Assembly: GCF_050947335.1 (NCBI RefSeq)
Contig: NW_027473314.1
Location: forward strand, 3,224,001-3,288,000
Length of the DNA stretch: 64,000 nt
Origin: Megachile rotundata
Taxonomy: Eukaryota; Arthropoda; Insecta; Hymenoptera; Megachilidae
Direction of reading: 5' to 3'
Each line of letters starts with the position of its first letter. The first letter of the stretch is position 1. A program made the translations under genes and the position numbers. Of this stretch, positions 1 through 13,800 are shown in pieces. The notes under the pieces are model-generated. The model did no database searches, was not told where the DNA came from, and worked only from the letters and a program-made list of their open reading frames with translations.

Positions 1-296
1 ATACAATCACAATCATACAATCACAATCATACAATCACAATCATAAAATCACGATCATACAATCACGATCATACAATCACGATCATACAATCACGATCAT
101 GCAATCACAATCATACAATCACAATCATACAATCACAATCATACAAACGCAATCATACAATCACAATCATATAATCACAATCATACAATCACAATCATAC
201 AGTCACGATCATACAATCACGATCATACAATCACAATCATACAATCGCAATTATACAATCACAATCATACAATCACAATCATACAACCACAATCAT

Positions 297-380
297 ACAA
301 TCAGAATCATGCAATTACAACCATGCGATCATAATCATGCAAGAACAATCATACAATCACAATCATGGAACCATAATCAT
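297..380. repeat. Landmark block C, 6 units (first of 27 copies)
   Basis: The units in order are acaatcagaatcat, gcaattacaaccat, gcgatcataatcat, gcaagaacaatcat, a plain unit and ggaaccataatcat. Starts: 297, 451, 3,069, 4,035, 5,267, 9,229, 11,175, 11,329, 13,961, 14,927, 16,145, 17,125, 19,771, 20,975, 22,501, 22,655, 24,783, 25,749, 30,775, 32,315, 32,469, 34,947, 36,179, 40,335, 41,567, 53,773 and 57,413. From its second unit on, it parallels block B unit by unit. Confidence 0.9.
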
Positions 381-604
381 ACAATCACGATCATACAATC
401 ACAATCATACAATCACAATCATACAAACACAATCATACAATCACAATCATACATTCAGAATCATGCAATTACAACCATGCGATCATAATCATGCAAGAAC
501 AATCATACAATCACAATCATGGATCCATAATCATACAATCACAATCATACAATCACAATCATACAAACGCAATCATACAATCACAATCATATAATCACAA
601 TCAT
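297..604. repeat. Paired C blocks 154 bp apart
   Basis: Block C starts at 297 and again at 451, eleven units later. The second starts acattcag instead of acaatcag and carries atggatcc instead of atggaacc, creating a BamHI-type GGATCC at 521. The same pair occurs at 11,175/11,329, 22,501/22,655 and 32,315/32,469. Confidence 0.88.
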
Positions 605-870
605 ACAATCACAATCATACAATCACAAGCATACAATCACAATCATACAATCACCATCATAAAATCACAATCATGCAATCACAATCTTACTATCACAATC
701 ATACAATCACAGTCATACAATCACAATCATACAATCGCAATCATACAATCGCAATGTCACAATCACTATCATACAATCACAATCATACAATCACAGTCAT
801 ACAATCAAAATCATACAATCACAATGATACAATCACAATAATACAATCACAATCACAAAATCACAATCAT

Positions 871-940
871 ACAATCACGATCATACAATCACGATCATAC
901 AATCACGATCATACAATCACGATCATACAATCACGATCAT
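871..940. repeat. CpG-unit block, 5 units
   Basis: Five successive acaatcacgatcat units, each adding one CpG and one GATC, lie between a cacaaaatc unit and landmark A at 955. The homologous block at 11,749 has six. Confidence 0.92.
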
Positions 941-954
941 ACAATCACAATCAT

Positions 955-996
955 ACAAATAACATCATACAAATAAAATCATACAACCACAATCAT
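955..996. repeat. Landmark block A (first of 23 copies)
   Basis: Three units are characteristic: acaaataacatcat, then acaaataaaatcat (or ending cgt), then a unit starting acaaccac. Copies start at 955, 4,987, 5,841, 6,835, 9,775, 11,847, 15,865, 17,657, 26,323, 27,065, 28,647, 32,987, 36,753, 37,509, 42,141, 42,897, 51,939, 52,261, 54,515, 56,279, 59,191, 61,291 and 62,733. It is usually followed by cagtcat units and a cgcaatgtc unit. Confidence 0.9.
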
Positions 997-1195
997 ACAA
1001 TCACAATCATACAATCACAGTCATACAATCACAGTCATACAATCACAGTCATACAATCACAATCATACAATCGCAATCATACAATCGCAATGTCACAATC
1101 AGTATCATACAATCACAATCATACAATCACAATCATACAATCACCATCATACAATCACAATCATACAATCATAATCATATAATCACACTCATAAA

Positions 1196-1203
1196 ATTGC
1201 AAT
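1196..1203. other. Palindrome ATTGCAAT (representative of more than 30)
   Basis: The variant units aaaattgcaatcat and taaattgcaatcat contain the perfect 8-bp palindrome ATTGCAAT. They recur wherever a cactcat unit precedes them, for example at 1,196 and 2,680 and upstream of most B blocks. The sequence resembles a C/EBP-type half-site palindrome, but an 8-bp match in a satellite is weak evidence for protein binding. Confidence 0.6.
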
Positions 1204-1248
1204 CATACAATCGCAATCATACAATCACAATCATACAATCACAATCAT

Positions 1249-1416
1249 ACAATCTGAATCGTTCAACTACAATCATACGATCATAATCATGCAAGAACAA
1301 TCGTACAATCACAATCATGGAGCCATAATTACACAACCACAATCATACGATCACAATCATACAAATGCAATCATACAAACACAATCATAAAAGCGCAATC
1401 ATACAATCGCAATGTC
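1249..1416. repeat. Landmark block B, 12 units (first of 18 full copies)
   Basis: The block opens with acaatctgaatcgt and then has units marked by caactac, acgatcataat, gcaagaac, ggaacc (ggagcc here), acaaatgc and aaaagcgc, ending in acaatcgcaatgtc. Copies start at 1,249, 6,149, 7,129, 10,069, 10,321, 12,141, 17,951, 23,117, 27,359, 28,941, 33,281, 37,803, 43,191, 52,555, 54,809, 56,587, 59,499 and 63,041. A copy truncated at its left end lies at 61,585. Confidence 0.9.
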
Positions 1417-1738
1417 ACAATCACAATCATACAATCACAATCATACAATCACAATCATACAAACGCAATCATACAATCACAATCATATAATCACAATCAT
1501 ACAATCACAATCATTCAACCACAAGCATACAATCACAATCATACAATCGCAGTCATACAATCTCAATCATATAATCTCTATCATGCAATCACAATCATAC
1601 AATCAAAATCATACAATCACAATCATACAATTAAAATCATACAATCACAATCATACAATGACAATCATACAATCACAATCATGCAATTACAATCATACAA
1701 TCACAATCATACAATCACAATCATACAATCACAATCAT

Positions 1739-1976
1739 ACAATAAAAGTCATACAATCACATTCATACAATGACAATCATACAATCACAATCATACAATC
1801 ACAATCATACAAACACAATCATACAATCACAGTCATGCAATCACGATCATACAATCACAATCATACAATCGCAATATTACAATCGCAATCATACAATCAC
1901 AATCATACAATTAAAATCATACAATCACAATCATACAATGACAATAATACAATCACAATAATACAATCTCAATCAT
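1739..1976. repeat. Landmark block D, about 17 units (first of 25 copies)
   Basis: The block begins acaataaaagtcat and continues with units marked cacattcat, acaatgac, acaaacac, cagtcat, cgcaatatt, acaattaaaa, aatgacaataat and aatctc. Starts: 1,739, 4,525, 7,661, 8,557 (short form), 12,631, 15,403, 16,439 (short form), 18,441, 21,465, 23,607, 27,793, 28,143, 29,375, 29,725, 31,265, 33,771, 38,237, 39,355, 43,625, 44,743, 46,885, 48,369, 50,329, 53,115 and 60,577. Confidence 0.88.
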
Positions 1977-4900
1977 GCAATCACAATCATACAATCAAAA
2001 TCATACAATCACAATCATACAATCACAACCATACAATCACAATCATACTATCACAATCATACAATCGCAATCATACAATCGCAATGTCACATTCACTATT
2101 ATACAATCACAGTCATACAATCAGAATCATACAATCACAATCATACAATCACGATCATACAATCACGATCATACAATCACGATCATATAATCACGATCAT
2201 ACAATCACGATCATACAATCACAATCATACAATCACAATCATACAATCACAATCATACAAACGCGATCATACCACCACATTCATACAATCACAATCATAC
2301 AATCACAATCATACAAACGCGATCATACAATCACAATCATACAATCACAATCATACAATCACGATCATACAATCACGATCATACAATCACGATCACGCAA
2401 TCACAATCATACAATCACAATCATACAATCACAATCATACAAACGCAATCATACAATCACAATCATATAATCACAATCATACAATCACAATCATACAGTC
2501 ACGATCATACAATCACGATCATACAATCACAATCATACAATCACAATCATACAATCACAATAATATAATCACAATCATACAATCACAATCATACAATCAC
2601 CATCATACAATCACAATCATACAATCACCATCATACAATCACAATCATACAATCATAATCATATAATCACACTCATTAAATTGCAATCATACAATCGCAA
2701 TCATACAAACACAATCATAAAATCGCAATCATACAATCGCAATGTCACAATCACTGTTATACAATCACAGTCATACAATCAGAATCATACAATCACAATC
2801 ATACAATCACAATCATACAATCACAATCATAAAATCACGATCATACAATCACGATCATACAATCACGATCATGCAATCACAATCATACAATCACAATCAT
2901 ACAATCACAATCATACAAACGCAATCATACAATCACAATCATATAATCACAATCATACAATCACAATCATACAGTCACGATCATACAATCACGATCATAC
3001 AATCACAATCATACAATCGCAATTATACAATCACAATCATACAATCACAATCATACCACCACAATCATACAATCAGAATCATGCAATTACAACCATGCGA
3101 TCATAATCATGCAAGAACAATCATACAATCACAATCATGGAACCATAATCATACAATCACAATCATACAATCACAATCATACAAACACAATCATACAAAC
3201 ACAATCATACAATCACAGTCATGCAATCACAATCATACAATCGCAATCATACAATCGCAATATCACAATCACTATCATACAATCACAATCATACAATTAC
3301 AGTCATACAATCACAATCATACAATCACGACCATACAATCACGATCTTACAATCACAATCATACAATCGCAATCATACAATCACAATCATACAATTAAAA
3401 TCATACAATCACAATCATACAATGACAATCATACAATCACAATCATACAATCATAATCATACAATCACAATCATACAATCACAATCATATAATCACAGTC
3501 ATACAATCGCAATATTACAATCGCAATCATACAATCACAATCATCCAATTAAAATCATACAATCACAATCATACAATCACAATCATATAATCACAATCAT
3601 GCAATCACAATCATACAATCAAAATCATACAATCACAATCATACAGTCGCAATCATGCAATCACAATCATACAATCACAATCATACAATTAAAATCATAC
3701 AATCACAATCATACAATCACAATCATACAATCACAATCTTACAATCGCAATCATACAATCGCAATGTCACAATCACTATCATACAATCACAATCATACAA
3801 TCACGATCATACAATCACGATCATACAATCACGATCATGCAATCACAATCATACAATCACAATCATACAATCACAATCATACAAACGCAATCATACAATC
3901 ACAATCATATAATCACAATCATACAATCACAATCATACAATCACAATCATACAGTCACGATCATACAATCACGATCATACAATCACAATCATACAATCGC
4001 AATTATACAATCACAATCATACAATCACAATCATACAATCAGAATCATGCAATTACAACCATGCGATCATAATCATGCAAGAACAATCATACAATCACAA
4101 TCATGGAACCATAATCATACAATCACAATCATACAATCACAATCATACAAACGCAATCATACAATCACAATCATATAATCACAATCATACAATCACAATC
4201 ATACAATCACAAGCATACAATCACAATCATACAATCACAATCATATAATCACAATCATACAATCACAATCATTCAACCACAAGCATACAATCACAATCAT
4301 ACAATCGCAGTCATACAATCTCAATCATATAATCTCTATCATGCAATCACAATCATACAATCAAAACCATACAATCACAATCATACAATTAAAATCATAC
4401 AATCACAATCATACAATGACAATCATACAATCACAATCATGCAATTACAATCATACAATCACAATCATACAATCACAATCATACAATCACAATCATACAA
4501 TCACAATCATACAATCACAATCATACAATAAAAGTCATACAATCACATTCATACAATGACAATCATACAATCACAATCATACAATCACAATCATACAAAC
4601 ACAATCATACAATCACAGTCATGCAATCACGATCATACAATCACAATCATACAATCGCAATATTACAATCGCAATCAGACAATCACAATCATACAATTAA
4701 AATCATACAATCACAATCATACAATGACAATAATACAATCACAATAATACAATCTCAGTCATGCAATCACAATCATACAATCAAAATCATACAATCACAA
4801 TCATACAATCACAATCATACAATCACAATCATACTATCACAATCATACAATCGCAATCATACAATCGCAATGTCACATTCACTATTATACAATCACAGTC

Positions 4901-5686
4901 ATACAATCAGAATCATACAATCACAATCATACAATCACGATCATACAATCACGATCATACAATCACGATCATACAATCACAATCATACAAATAACATCAT
5001 ACAAATAAAATCATACAACCACAATCATACAATCACAATCATACAATCACAATCATAAAATCACGATCATACAATCACGATCATACAATCACGATCATGC
5101 AATCACAATCATACAATCACAATCATACAATCACAATCATACAAACGCAATCATACAATCACAATCATATAATCACAATCATACAATCACAATCATACAG
5201 TCACGATCATACAATCACAATCATACAATCGCAATTATACAATCACAATCATACAATCACAATCATACAATCAGAATCATGCAATTACAACCATGCGATC
5301 ATAATCATGCAAGAACAATCATACAATCACAATCATGGAACCATAATCATACAATCACAATGATACAATCACAATCATACAAACGCAATCATACAATCAC
5401 AATCATATAATCACAATCATACAATCACAATCATACAATCACAAGCATACAATCACAATCATACAATCACAATCATAAAATCACAATCATGCAATCACAA
5501 TCTTACTATCACAATCATACAATCACAGTCATACAATCACAATCATACAATCGCAATCATACAATCGCAATGTCACAATCACTATCATACAATCACAATC
5601 AAACAATCACAATCATACAATCACAATCATACAATCACAATCATACAATCACAATCGTACAATCACAGTCATACAATCAAAATCAT

Positions 5687-6352
5687 ACAATCACAATGAT
5701 ACAATCACAATAATACAATCACAATCACAAAGTCACAATCATACAATCACGATCATACAATCACGATCATACAATCACGATCATACAATCACGATCATAC
5801 AATCACGATCATACAATCACGATCATACAATCACAATCATACAAATAACATCATACAAATAAAATCGTACAACCACAATCATACAATCACAATCATACAA
5901 TCACAGTCATACAATCACAGTCATACAATCACAGTCATACAATCACAATCATACAATCGCAATCATACAATCGCAATGTCACAATCACTATCATACAATC
6001 ACAATCAGACAATCACAATCATACAATCACAATCATACAATCACAATCGTACAATCACAATCATACAATCATAATCATATAATCACACTCATAAAATTGC
6101 AATCATACAATCGCAATCATACAATCACAATCATACAATCACAATCATACAATCTGAATCGTGCAACTACAATCATACGATCATAATCATGCAAGAACAA
6201 TCATACAATCACAATCATGGAACCATAATTATACAACCATAATCATACGATCACAATCATACAAATGCAATCATACAAACACAATCGTAAAAGCGCAATC
6301 ATACAATCGCAATGTCACCATCACAATCATACAATCACAATCATACAATCAC
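5687..6352. repeat. About 0.97-kb-spaced tandem pair, copy 1
   Basis: Units from the acaatcacaatgat variant through a CpG block (5,743), block A (5,841) and block B (6,149) recur at 6,653-7,332. The offset is 966 bp at the start, 994 bp at A and 980 bp at B, with differences in whole units. Base differences between copies are visible, for example caccatcac near 6,316 where copy 2 has cacaatcac. Confidence 0.8.
5743..5826. repeat. CpG-unit block, 6 units
   Basis: Six acaatcacgatcat units are followed by one plain unit and block A at 5,841. Confidence 0.92.
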
Positions 6353-6652
6353 AATCATTCAACCAGAAGCATACAGTCACAATCATACAATCGCAGTCAT
6401 GCAATCACAATCATACAATCACAATCATACATTTAAAATCATACAATCACAATCATACAATGACAATAATACAATCACAATAATACAATCTCAATCATGC
6501 AATCACAATCATACAATCAAAATCATACAATCACAATCATACAATCACAATCATAGAATCACAATCATACAATCACAATCATACAATCGCAATCATACAA
6601 TCGCAATGTCACAATCACTATTATACAATCACAGTCATACAATCACAATCAT

Positions 6653-7332
6653 ACAATCACAATGATACAATCACAATAATACAATCACAATCACAAAATC
6701 ACAATCATACAATCACGATCATACAATCACGATCATACAATCACGATCATACAATCACGATCATACAATCACGATCATACAATCACGATCATACAATCAC
6801 GATCATACAATCACGATCATACAATCACAATCATACAAATAACATCATACAAATAAAATCGTACAACCACAATCATACAATCACAATTATACAATCACAG
6901 TCATACAATCACAGTCATACAATCAAAGTCATACAATCACAATCATACAATCGCAATCATACAATCACAATGTCACAATCACTATCGTACAATCACAATC
7001 ATACAATCACAATCAGACAATCACCATCATCCAATCACAATCATACAATCATAATCATATAATCACACTCATAAAATTGCAATCATACAATCGCAATCAT
7101 ACAATCACAATCATACAATCACAATCATACAATCTGAATCGTGCAACTACAATCATACGATCATAATCATGCAAGAACAATCATACAATCACAATCATGG
7201 AACCATAATTATACAACCACAATCATACGATCACAATCATACAAATGCAATCATACAAACACAATCATAAAAGCGCAATCATACAATCGCAATGTCACAA
7301 TCACAATCATACAATCACAATCATACAATCAC
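6653..7332. repeat. About 0.97-kb-spaced tandem pair, copy 2
   Basis: This is the second copy of 5,687-6,352. The same order of CpG block, A and B appears a third time at 9,649, 9,775 and 10,069, at a constant offset of 2,940 bp (210 units) from this copy. Confidence 0.8.
6709..6820. repeat. CpG-unit block, 8 units
   Basis: At eight units this ties with 9,649 as the longest run of the CpG unit in the window. Confidence 0.92.
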
Positions 7333-8544
7333 AATCATACAAACGCAATCATACAATCACAATCATATAATCACAATCATACAATCACAATCATTCAACC
7401 AGAAGCATACAATCACAATCATACAATCGCAGTCATACAATCACAATCATACAATCTCAATCATGCAATCACAATCATACAATCAAAATCATACAATCAC
7501 AATCATACAATCACAATCATACAATCACAATCATACAATCACAATCATACAATTAAAATCATACAATCACAATCATACAATGACAATCATACAATCACAA
7601 TCATGCAATTACAATCATACAATCACAATCATACAATCACAATCATACAATCACAATCATACAATAAAAGTCATACAATCACATTCATACAATGACAATC
7701 ATACAATCACAATCATACAACCACAATCATACAAACACAATCATACAATCACAGTCATGCAATCACGATCGTACAATCACAATCATACAATCGCAATATT
7801 ACAATCGCAATCATACAATCACAATCATACAATTAAAATCATACAATCACAATCATACAATGACAATAATACAATCACAATAATACAATCTCAATCATGC
7901 AATCACAATCATACAATCAAAATCATACAATCACAATCATACAATCACAATCATACAATCACAATCATACTATCACAATCATACAATCGCAATCATACAA
8001 TCGCAATGTCACATTCACTATTATACAATCACAGTCATACAATCAGAATCATACAATCACGATCATACAATCACGATCATACAATCACGATCATACAATC
8101 ACGGTCATACAATCACGATCATACAATCACGATCATACAATCACAATCATACAATCACAATCATACAATCACAATCATACAAACGCGATCATACAATCAC
8201 AATCATACAATCACAATCAAACAAACGCGATCATACAATCACAATCATACAATCACGATCATACAATCACAATCATACAATCACAATCATACAATCACAA
8301 TCATACAAACGCGATCATACAATGACAATCATACAATCACAATCAAACAAACGCGATCATACAATCACAATCATACAATCACGATCATACAATCACGATC
8401 ATACAATCACGATCATGCAATCACAATCATACAATCACAATCATACAATCACAATCATACAAACGCAATCATACAATCACAATCATATAATCTCTATCAT
8501 GCAATCACAATCATACAATCAAAATCATACAATCACAATCATAC
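7333..8544. repeat. Array segment with one block D and acaaacgcgatcat units
   Basis: No gene is present. Block D is at 7,661. From 8,160 to 8,360 several units carry acaaacgcgatcat, with two CpG per unit, and a few units end in caa instead of cat. Similar double-CpG units occur near 2,260, 13,150, 18,960, 23,960, 34,140, 50,840 and 53,490, so they belong to the shared repertoire. Confidence 0.75.
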
Positions 8545-10150
8545 AATCACAATCATACAATAAAAGTCATACAATCACATTCATACAGTGACAATCATAC
8601 AAACGCAATCATACAATCACAATCATATAATCACAATCATACAATCACAATCATACAGTCACGATCACACAATCACGATCATACAATCACAATGATACAA
8701 TCACAATCATACAATCACAATCATATAATCACAATCATACAATCACAATCATACAATCAGCATCATACAATCACAATCATACAATCACCATCATACAATC
8801 ACAATCATACAATCATAATCATATAATCACACACATTAAATTGCAATCATACAATCGCAATCATACAAACACAATCATAAAATCGCAATCATACAATCGC
8901 AATGTCACAATCACTATTATACAATCACAGTCATACAATCAGAATCATACAATCACAATCATACAATCACAATCATACAATCACAATCATAAAATCACGA
9001 TCATACAATCACGATCATACAATCACGATCATACAATCACAATCATACAATCACAATCATACAATCACAATCATACAAACGCAATCATACAATCACAATC
9101 ATATAATCACAATCATACAATCACAATCATACAGTCACGATCATACAATCACGATCATACAATCACAATCATACAATCGCAATTATACAATCACAATCAT
9201 ACAATCACAATCATACAACCACAATCATACAATCAGAATCATGCAATTACAACCATGCGATCATAATCATGCAAGAACAATCATACAATCACAATCATGG
9301 AACCATAATCATACAATCACGATCATACAATCACAATCATACAAACGCAATCATACAATCACAATCATATAATCACAATCATACAATCACAATCATACAA
9401 TCACAAGCATACAATCACAATCATACAATCACAATCATAAAATCACAATCATGCAATCACAATCTTACTATCACAATCATACAATCACAGTCATACAATC
9501 ACAATCATACAATCGCATTCATACAATCGCAATGTCACAATCACTATAATACAATCACAATCATACAATCACAGTCATACAATCAAAATCATACAATCAC
9601 AATGATACAATCACAATAATACAATCACAATCACAAAATCACAATCATACAATCACGATCATACAATCACGATCATACAATCACGATCATACAATCACGA
9701 TCATACAATCACGATCATACAATCACGATCATACAATCACGATCATACAATCACGATCATACAATCACAATCATACAAATAACATCATACAAATAAAATC
9801 ATACAACCACAATCATACAATCACAATCATACAATCACAGTCATACAATCACAGTCATACAATCACAGTCATACAATCACAATCATACAATCGCAATCAT
9901 ACAATCGCAATGTCACAATCAGTATCATACAATCACAATCATACAATCACAATCATACAATCACCATCATACAATCACAATCATACAATCATAATCATAT
10001 AATCACACTCATAAAATTGCAATCATACAATCGCAATCATACAATCACAATCATACAATCACAATCATACAATCTGAATCGTGCAACTACAATCATACGA
10101 TCATAATCATGCAAGAACAATCATACAATCACAATCATGGAACCATAATT
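8545..10150. repeat. Segment shared with 16,427-17,970
   Basis: The offset is 7,882 to 7,896 bp. Private variants are shared: an acagtgac unit at 8,585 and 16,467, a cacacatta unit near 8,828 and 16,710, and a cgcattcat unit near 9,514 and 17,410. The CpG block has eight units here (9,649-9,760) and seven in the other copy (17,545-17,642). Confidence 0.82.
9649..9760. repeat. CpG-unit block, 8 units
   Basis: Eight CpG units precede block A at 9,775. The homologous block at 17,545 has seven. Confidence 0.92.
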
Positions 10151-10222
10151 ATACAACCACAATCATACGATCACAATCATACAAATGCAATCATACAAAC
10201 ACAATCATAAAAGCGCAATCAT
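9971..10222. repeat. 252-bp tandem duplication, copy 1
   Basis: Eighteen units, including a complete block B start at 10,069, are repeated immediately downstream at 10,223-10,474. The junction falls between the aaaagcgcaatcat unit and a plain unit. This is the only place where two B blocks lie 252 bp apart. Confidence 0.9.
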
Positions 10223-10474
10223 ACAATCACAATCATACAATCATAATCATATAATCACACTCATAAAATTGCAATCATACAATCGCAATCATACAATCAC
10301 AATCATACAATCACAATCATACAATCTGAATCGTGCAACTACAATCATACGATCATAATCATGCAAGGACAATCATACAATCACAATCATGGAACCATAA
10401 TTATACAACCACAATCATACGATCACAATCATACAAATGCAATCATACAAACACAATCATAAAAGCGCAATCAT
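10223..10474. repeat. 252-bp tandem duplication, copy 2
   Basis: This copy of 9,971-10,222 has B at 10,321. One substitution is clear: gcaaggac near 10,363 where copy 1 has gcaagaac. The near identity suggests a recent event. Confidence 0.9.
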
Positions 10475-10878
10475 ACAATCGCAATGTCACAATCACAATC
10501 ATACAATCACAATCATACAAACGCAATCATACAATCACAATCATATAATCACAATCATACAATCACAATCATTCAACCACAAGCATACAATCACAATCAT
10601 ACAATCGCAGTCATACAATCACAATCATATAATCTCTATCATGCAATCACAATCATACAATCAAAATCATACAATCACAATCATACAATCACAATCATAC
10701 AATCACAATCATACAATCACCATCATACAATCACAATCATACAATCATAATCATATAATCACACACATTAAATTGCAATCATACAATCGCAATCATACAA
10801 ACACAATCATAAAATCGCAATCATACAATCGCAATGTCACAATCACTATTATACAATCACAGTCATACAATCAGAATC

Positions 10879-13800
10879 ATACAATCACAATCATACAATC
10901 ACAATCATACAATCACAATCATAAAATCACGATCATACAATCACGATCATACAATCACGATCATACAATCACGATCATGCAATCACAATCATACAATCAC
11001 AATCATACAATCACAATCATACAAACGCAATCATACAATCACAATCATATAATCACAATCATACAATCACAATCATACAGTCACGATCATACAATCACGA
11101 TCATACAATCACAATCATACAATCGCAATTATACAATCACAATCATACAATCACAATCATACAACCACAATCATACAATCAGAATCATGCAATTACAACC
11201 ATGCGATCATAATCATGCAAGAACAATCATACAATCACAATCATGGAACCATAATCATACAATCACGATCATACATTCACAATCATACAATCACAATCAT
11301 ACAAACACAATCATACAATCACAATCATACATTCAGAATCATGCAATTACAACCATGCGATCATAATCATGCAAGAACAATCATACAATCACAATCATGG
11401 ATCCATAATCATACAATCACAATCATACAATCACAATCATACAAACGCAATCATACAATCACAATCATATAATCACAATCATACAATCACAATCATACAA
11501 TCACAAGCATACAATCACAATCATACAATCACCATCATAAAATCACAATCATGCAATCACAATCTTACTATCACAATCATACAATCACAGTCATACAATC
11601 ACAATCATACAATCGCAATCATACAATCGCAATGTCACAATCACTATCATACAATCACAATCATACAATCACAGTCATACAATCAAAATCATACAATCAC
11701 AATGATACAATCACAATAATACAATCACAATCACAAAATCACAATCATACAATCACGATCATACAATCACGATCATACAATCACGATCATACAATCACGA
11801 TCATACAATCACGATCATACAATCACGATCATACAATCACAATCATACAAATAACATCATACAAATAAAATCATACAACCACAATCATACAATCACAATC
11901 ATACAATCACAGTCATACAATCACAGTCATACAATCACAGTCATACAATCACAATCATACAATCGCAATCATACAATCGCAATGTCACAATCAGTATCAT
12001 ACAATCACAATCATACAATCACAATCATACAATCACCATCATACAATCACAATCATACAATCATAATCATATAATCACACTCATAAAATTGCAATCATAC
12101 AATCGCAATCATACAATCACAATCATACAATCACAATCATACAATCTGAATCGTTCAACTACAATCATACGATCATAATCATGCAAGAACAATCGTACAA
12201 TCACAATCATGGAACCATAATTACACAACCACAATCATACGATCACAATCATACAAATGCAATCATACAAACACAATCATAAAAGCGCAATCATACAATC
12301 GCAATGTCACAATCACAATCATACAATCACAATCATACAATCACAATCATACAAACGCAATCATACAATCACAATCATATAATCACAATCATACAATCAC
12401 AATCATTCAACCACAAGCATACAATCACAATCATACAATCGCAGTCATACAATCTCAATCATATAATCTCTATCATGCAATCACAATCATACAATCAAAA
12501 TCATACAATCACAATCATACAATTAAAATCATACAATCACAATCATACAATGACAATCATACAATCACAATCATGCAATTACAATCATACAATCACAATC
12601 ATACAATCACAATCATACAATCACAATCATACAATAAAAGTCATACAATCACATTCATACAATGACAATCATACAATCACAATCATACAATCACAATCAT
12701 ACAAACACAATCATACAATCACAGTCATGCAATCACGATCATACAATCACAATCATACAATCGCAATATTACAATCGCAATCATACAATCACAATCATAC
12801 AATTAAAATCATACAATCACAATCATACAATGACAATAATACAATCACAATAATACAATCTCAATCATGCAATCACAATCATACAATCAAAATCATACAA
12901 TCACAATCATACAATCACAACCATACAATCACAATCATACTATCACAATCATACAATCGCAATCATACAATCGCAATGTCACATTCACTATTATACAATC
13001 ACAGTCATACAATCAGAATCATACAATCACAATCATACAATCACGATCATACAATCACGATCATACAATCACGATCATATAATCACGATGATACAATCAC
13101 GATCATACAATCACAATCATACAATCACAATCATACAATCACAATCATACAAACGCGATCATACCACCACATTCATACAATCACAATCATACAATCACAA
13201 TCATACAAACGCGATCATACAATCACAATCATACAATCACAATCATACAATCACGATCATACAATCACGATCATACAATCACGATCACGCAATCACAATC
13301 ATACAATCACAATCATACAATCACAATCATACAAACGCAATCATACAATCACAATCATATAATCACAATCATACAATCACAATCATACAGTCACGATCAT
13401 ACAATCACGATCATACAATCACAATCATACAATCACAATCATACAATCACAATAATATAATCACAATCATACAATCACAATCATACAATCACCATCATAC
13501 AATCACAATCATACAATCACCATCATACAATCACAATCATACAATCATAATCATATAATCACACTCATTAAATTGCAATCATACAATCGCAATCATACAA
13601 ACACAATCATAAAATCGCAATCATACAATCGCAATGTCACAATCACTGTTATACAATCACAGTCATACAATCAGAATCATACAATCACAATCATACAATC
13701 ACAATCATACAATCACAATCATAAAATCACGATCATACAATCACGATCATACAATCACGATCATGCAATCACAATCATACAATCACAATCATACAATCAC

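Larger units (their letters stand above)
1..5430. repeat. Long module, copy 1 (continues left of the window)
   Basis: This stretch matches 10,879-16,308 at an offset of 10,878 bp, which becomes 10,892 bp between the CpG-unit block near 871 and a plain-unit run near 4,455, then returns to 10,878. Each offset change is one whole unit. Only a few substitutions were seen, for example an A/G in the block-B unit near 1,323 and a T/G near 4,679. It carries C at 297, 451, 3,069, 4,035 and 5,267, B at 1,249, D at 1,739 and 4,525, and A at 955 and 4,987. Confidence 0.9.

Noticed and set aside
955..996. Block A as a transposon end or insertion
   Set aside because: It keeps the 14-bp unit length and differs from consensus only by substitutions. 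There is no target-site duplication, inverted repeat or foreign sequence.
1494..1500. TATAAT and TATA-like boxes in catataatcac units
   Set aside because: They come from one common substitution (acaatc to ataatc) and recur many times across the array with no gene downstream.
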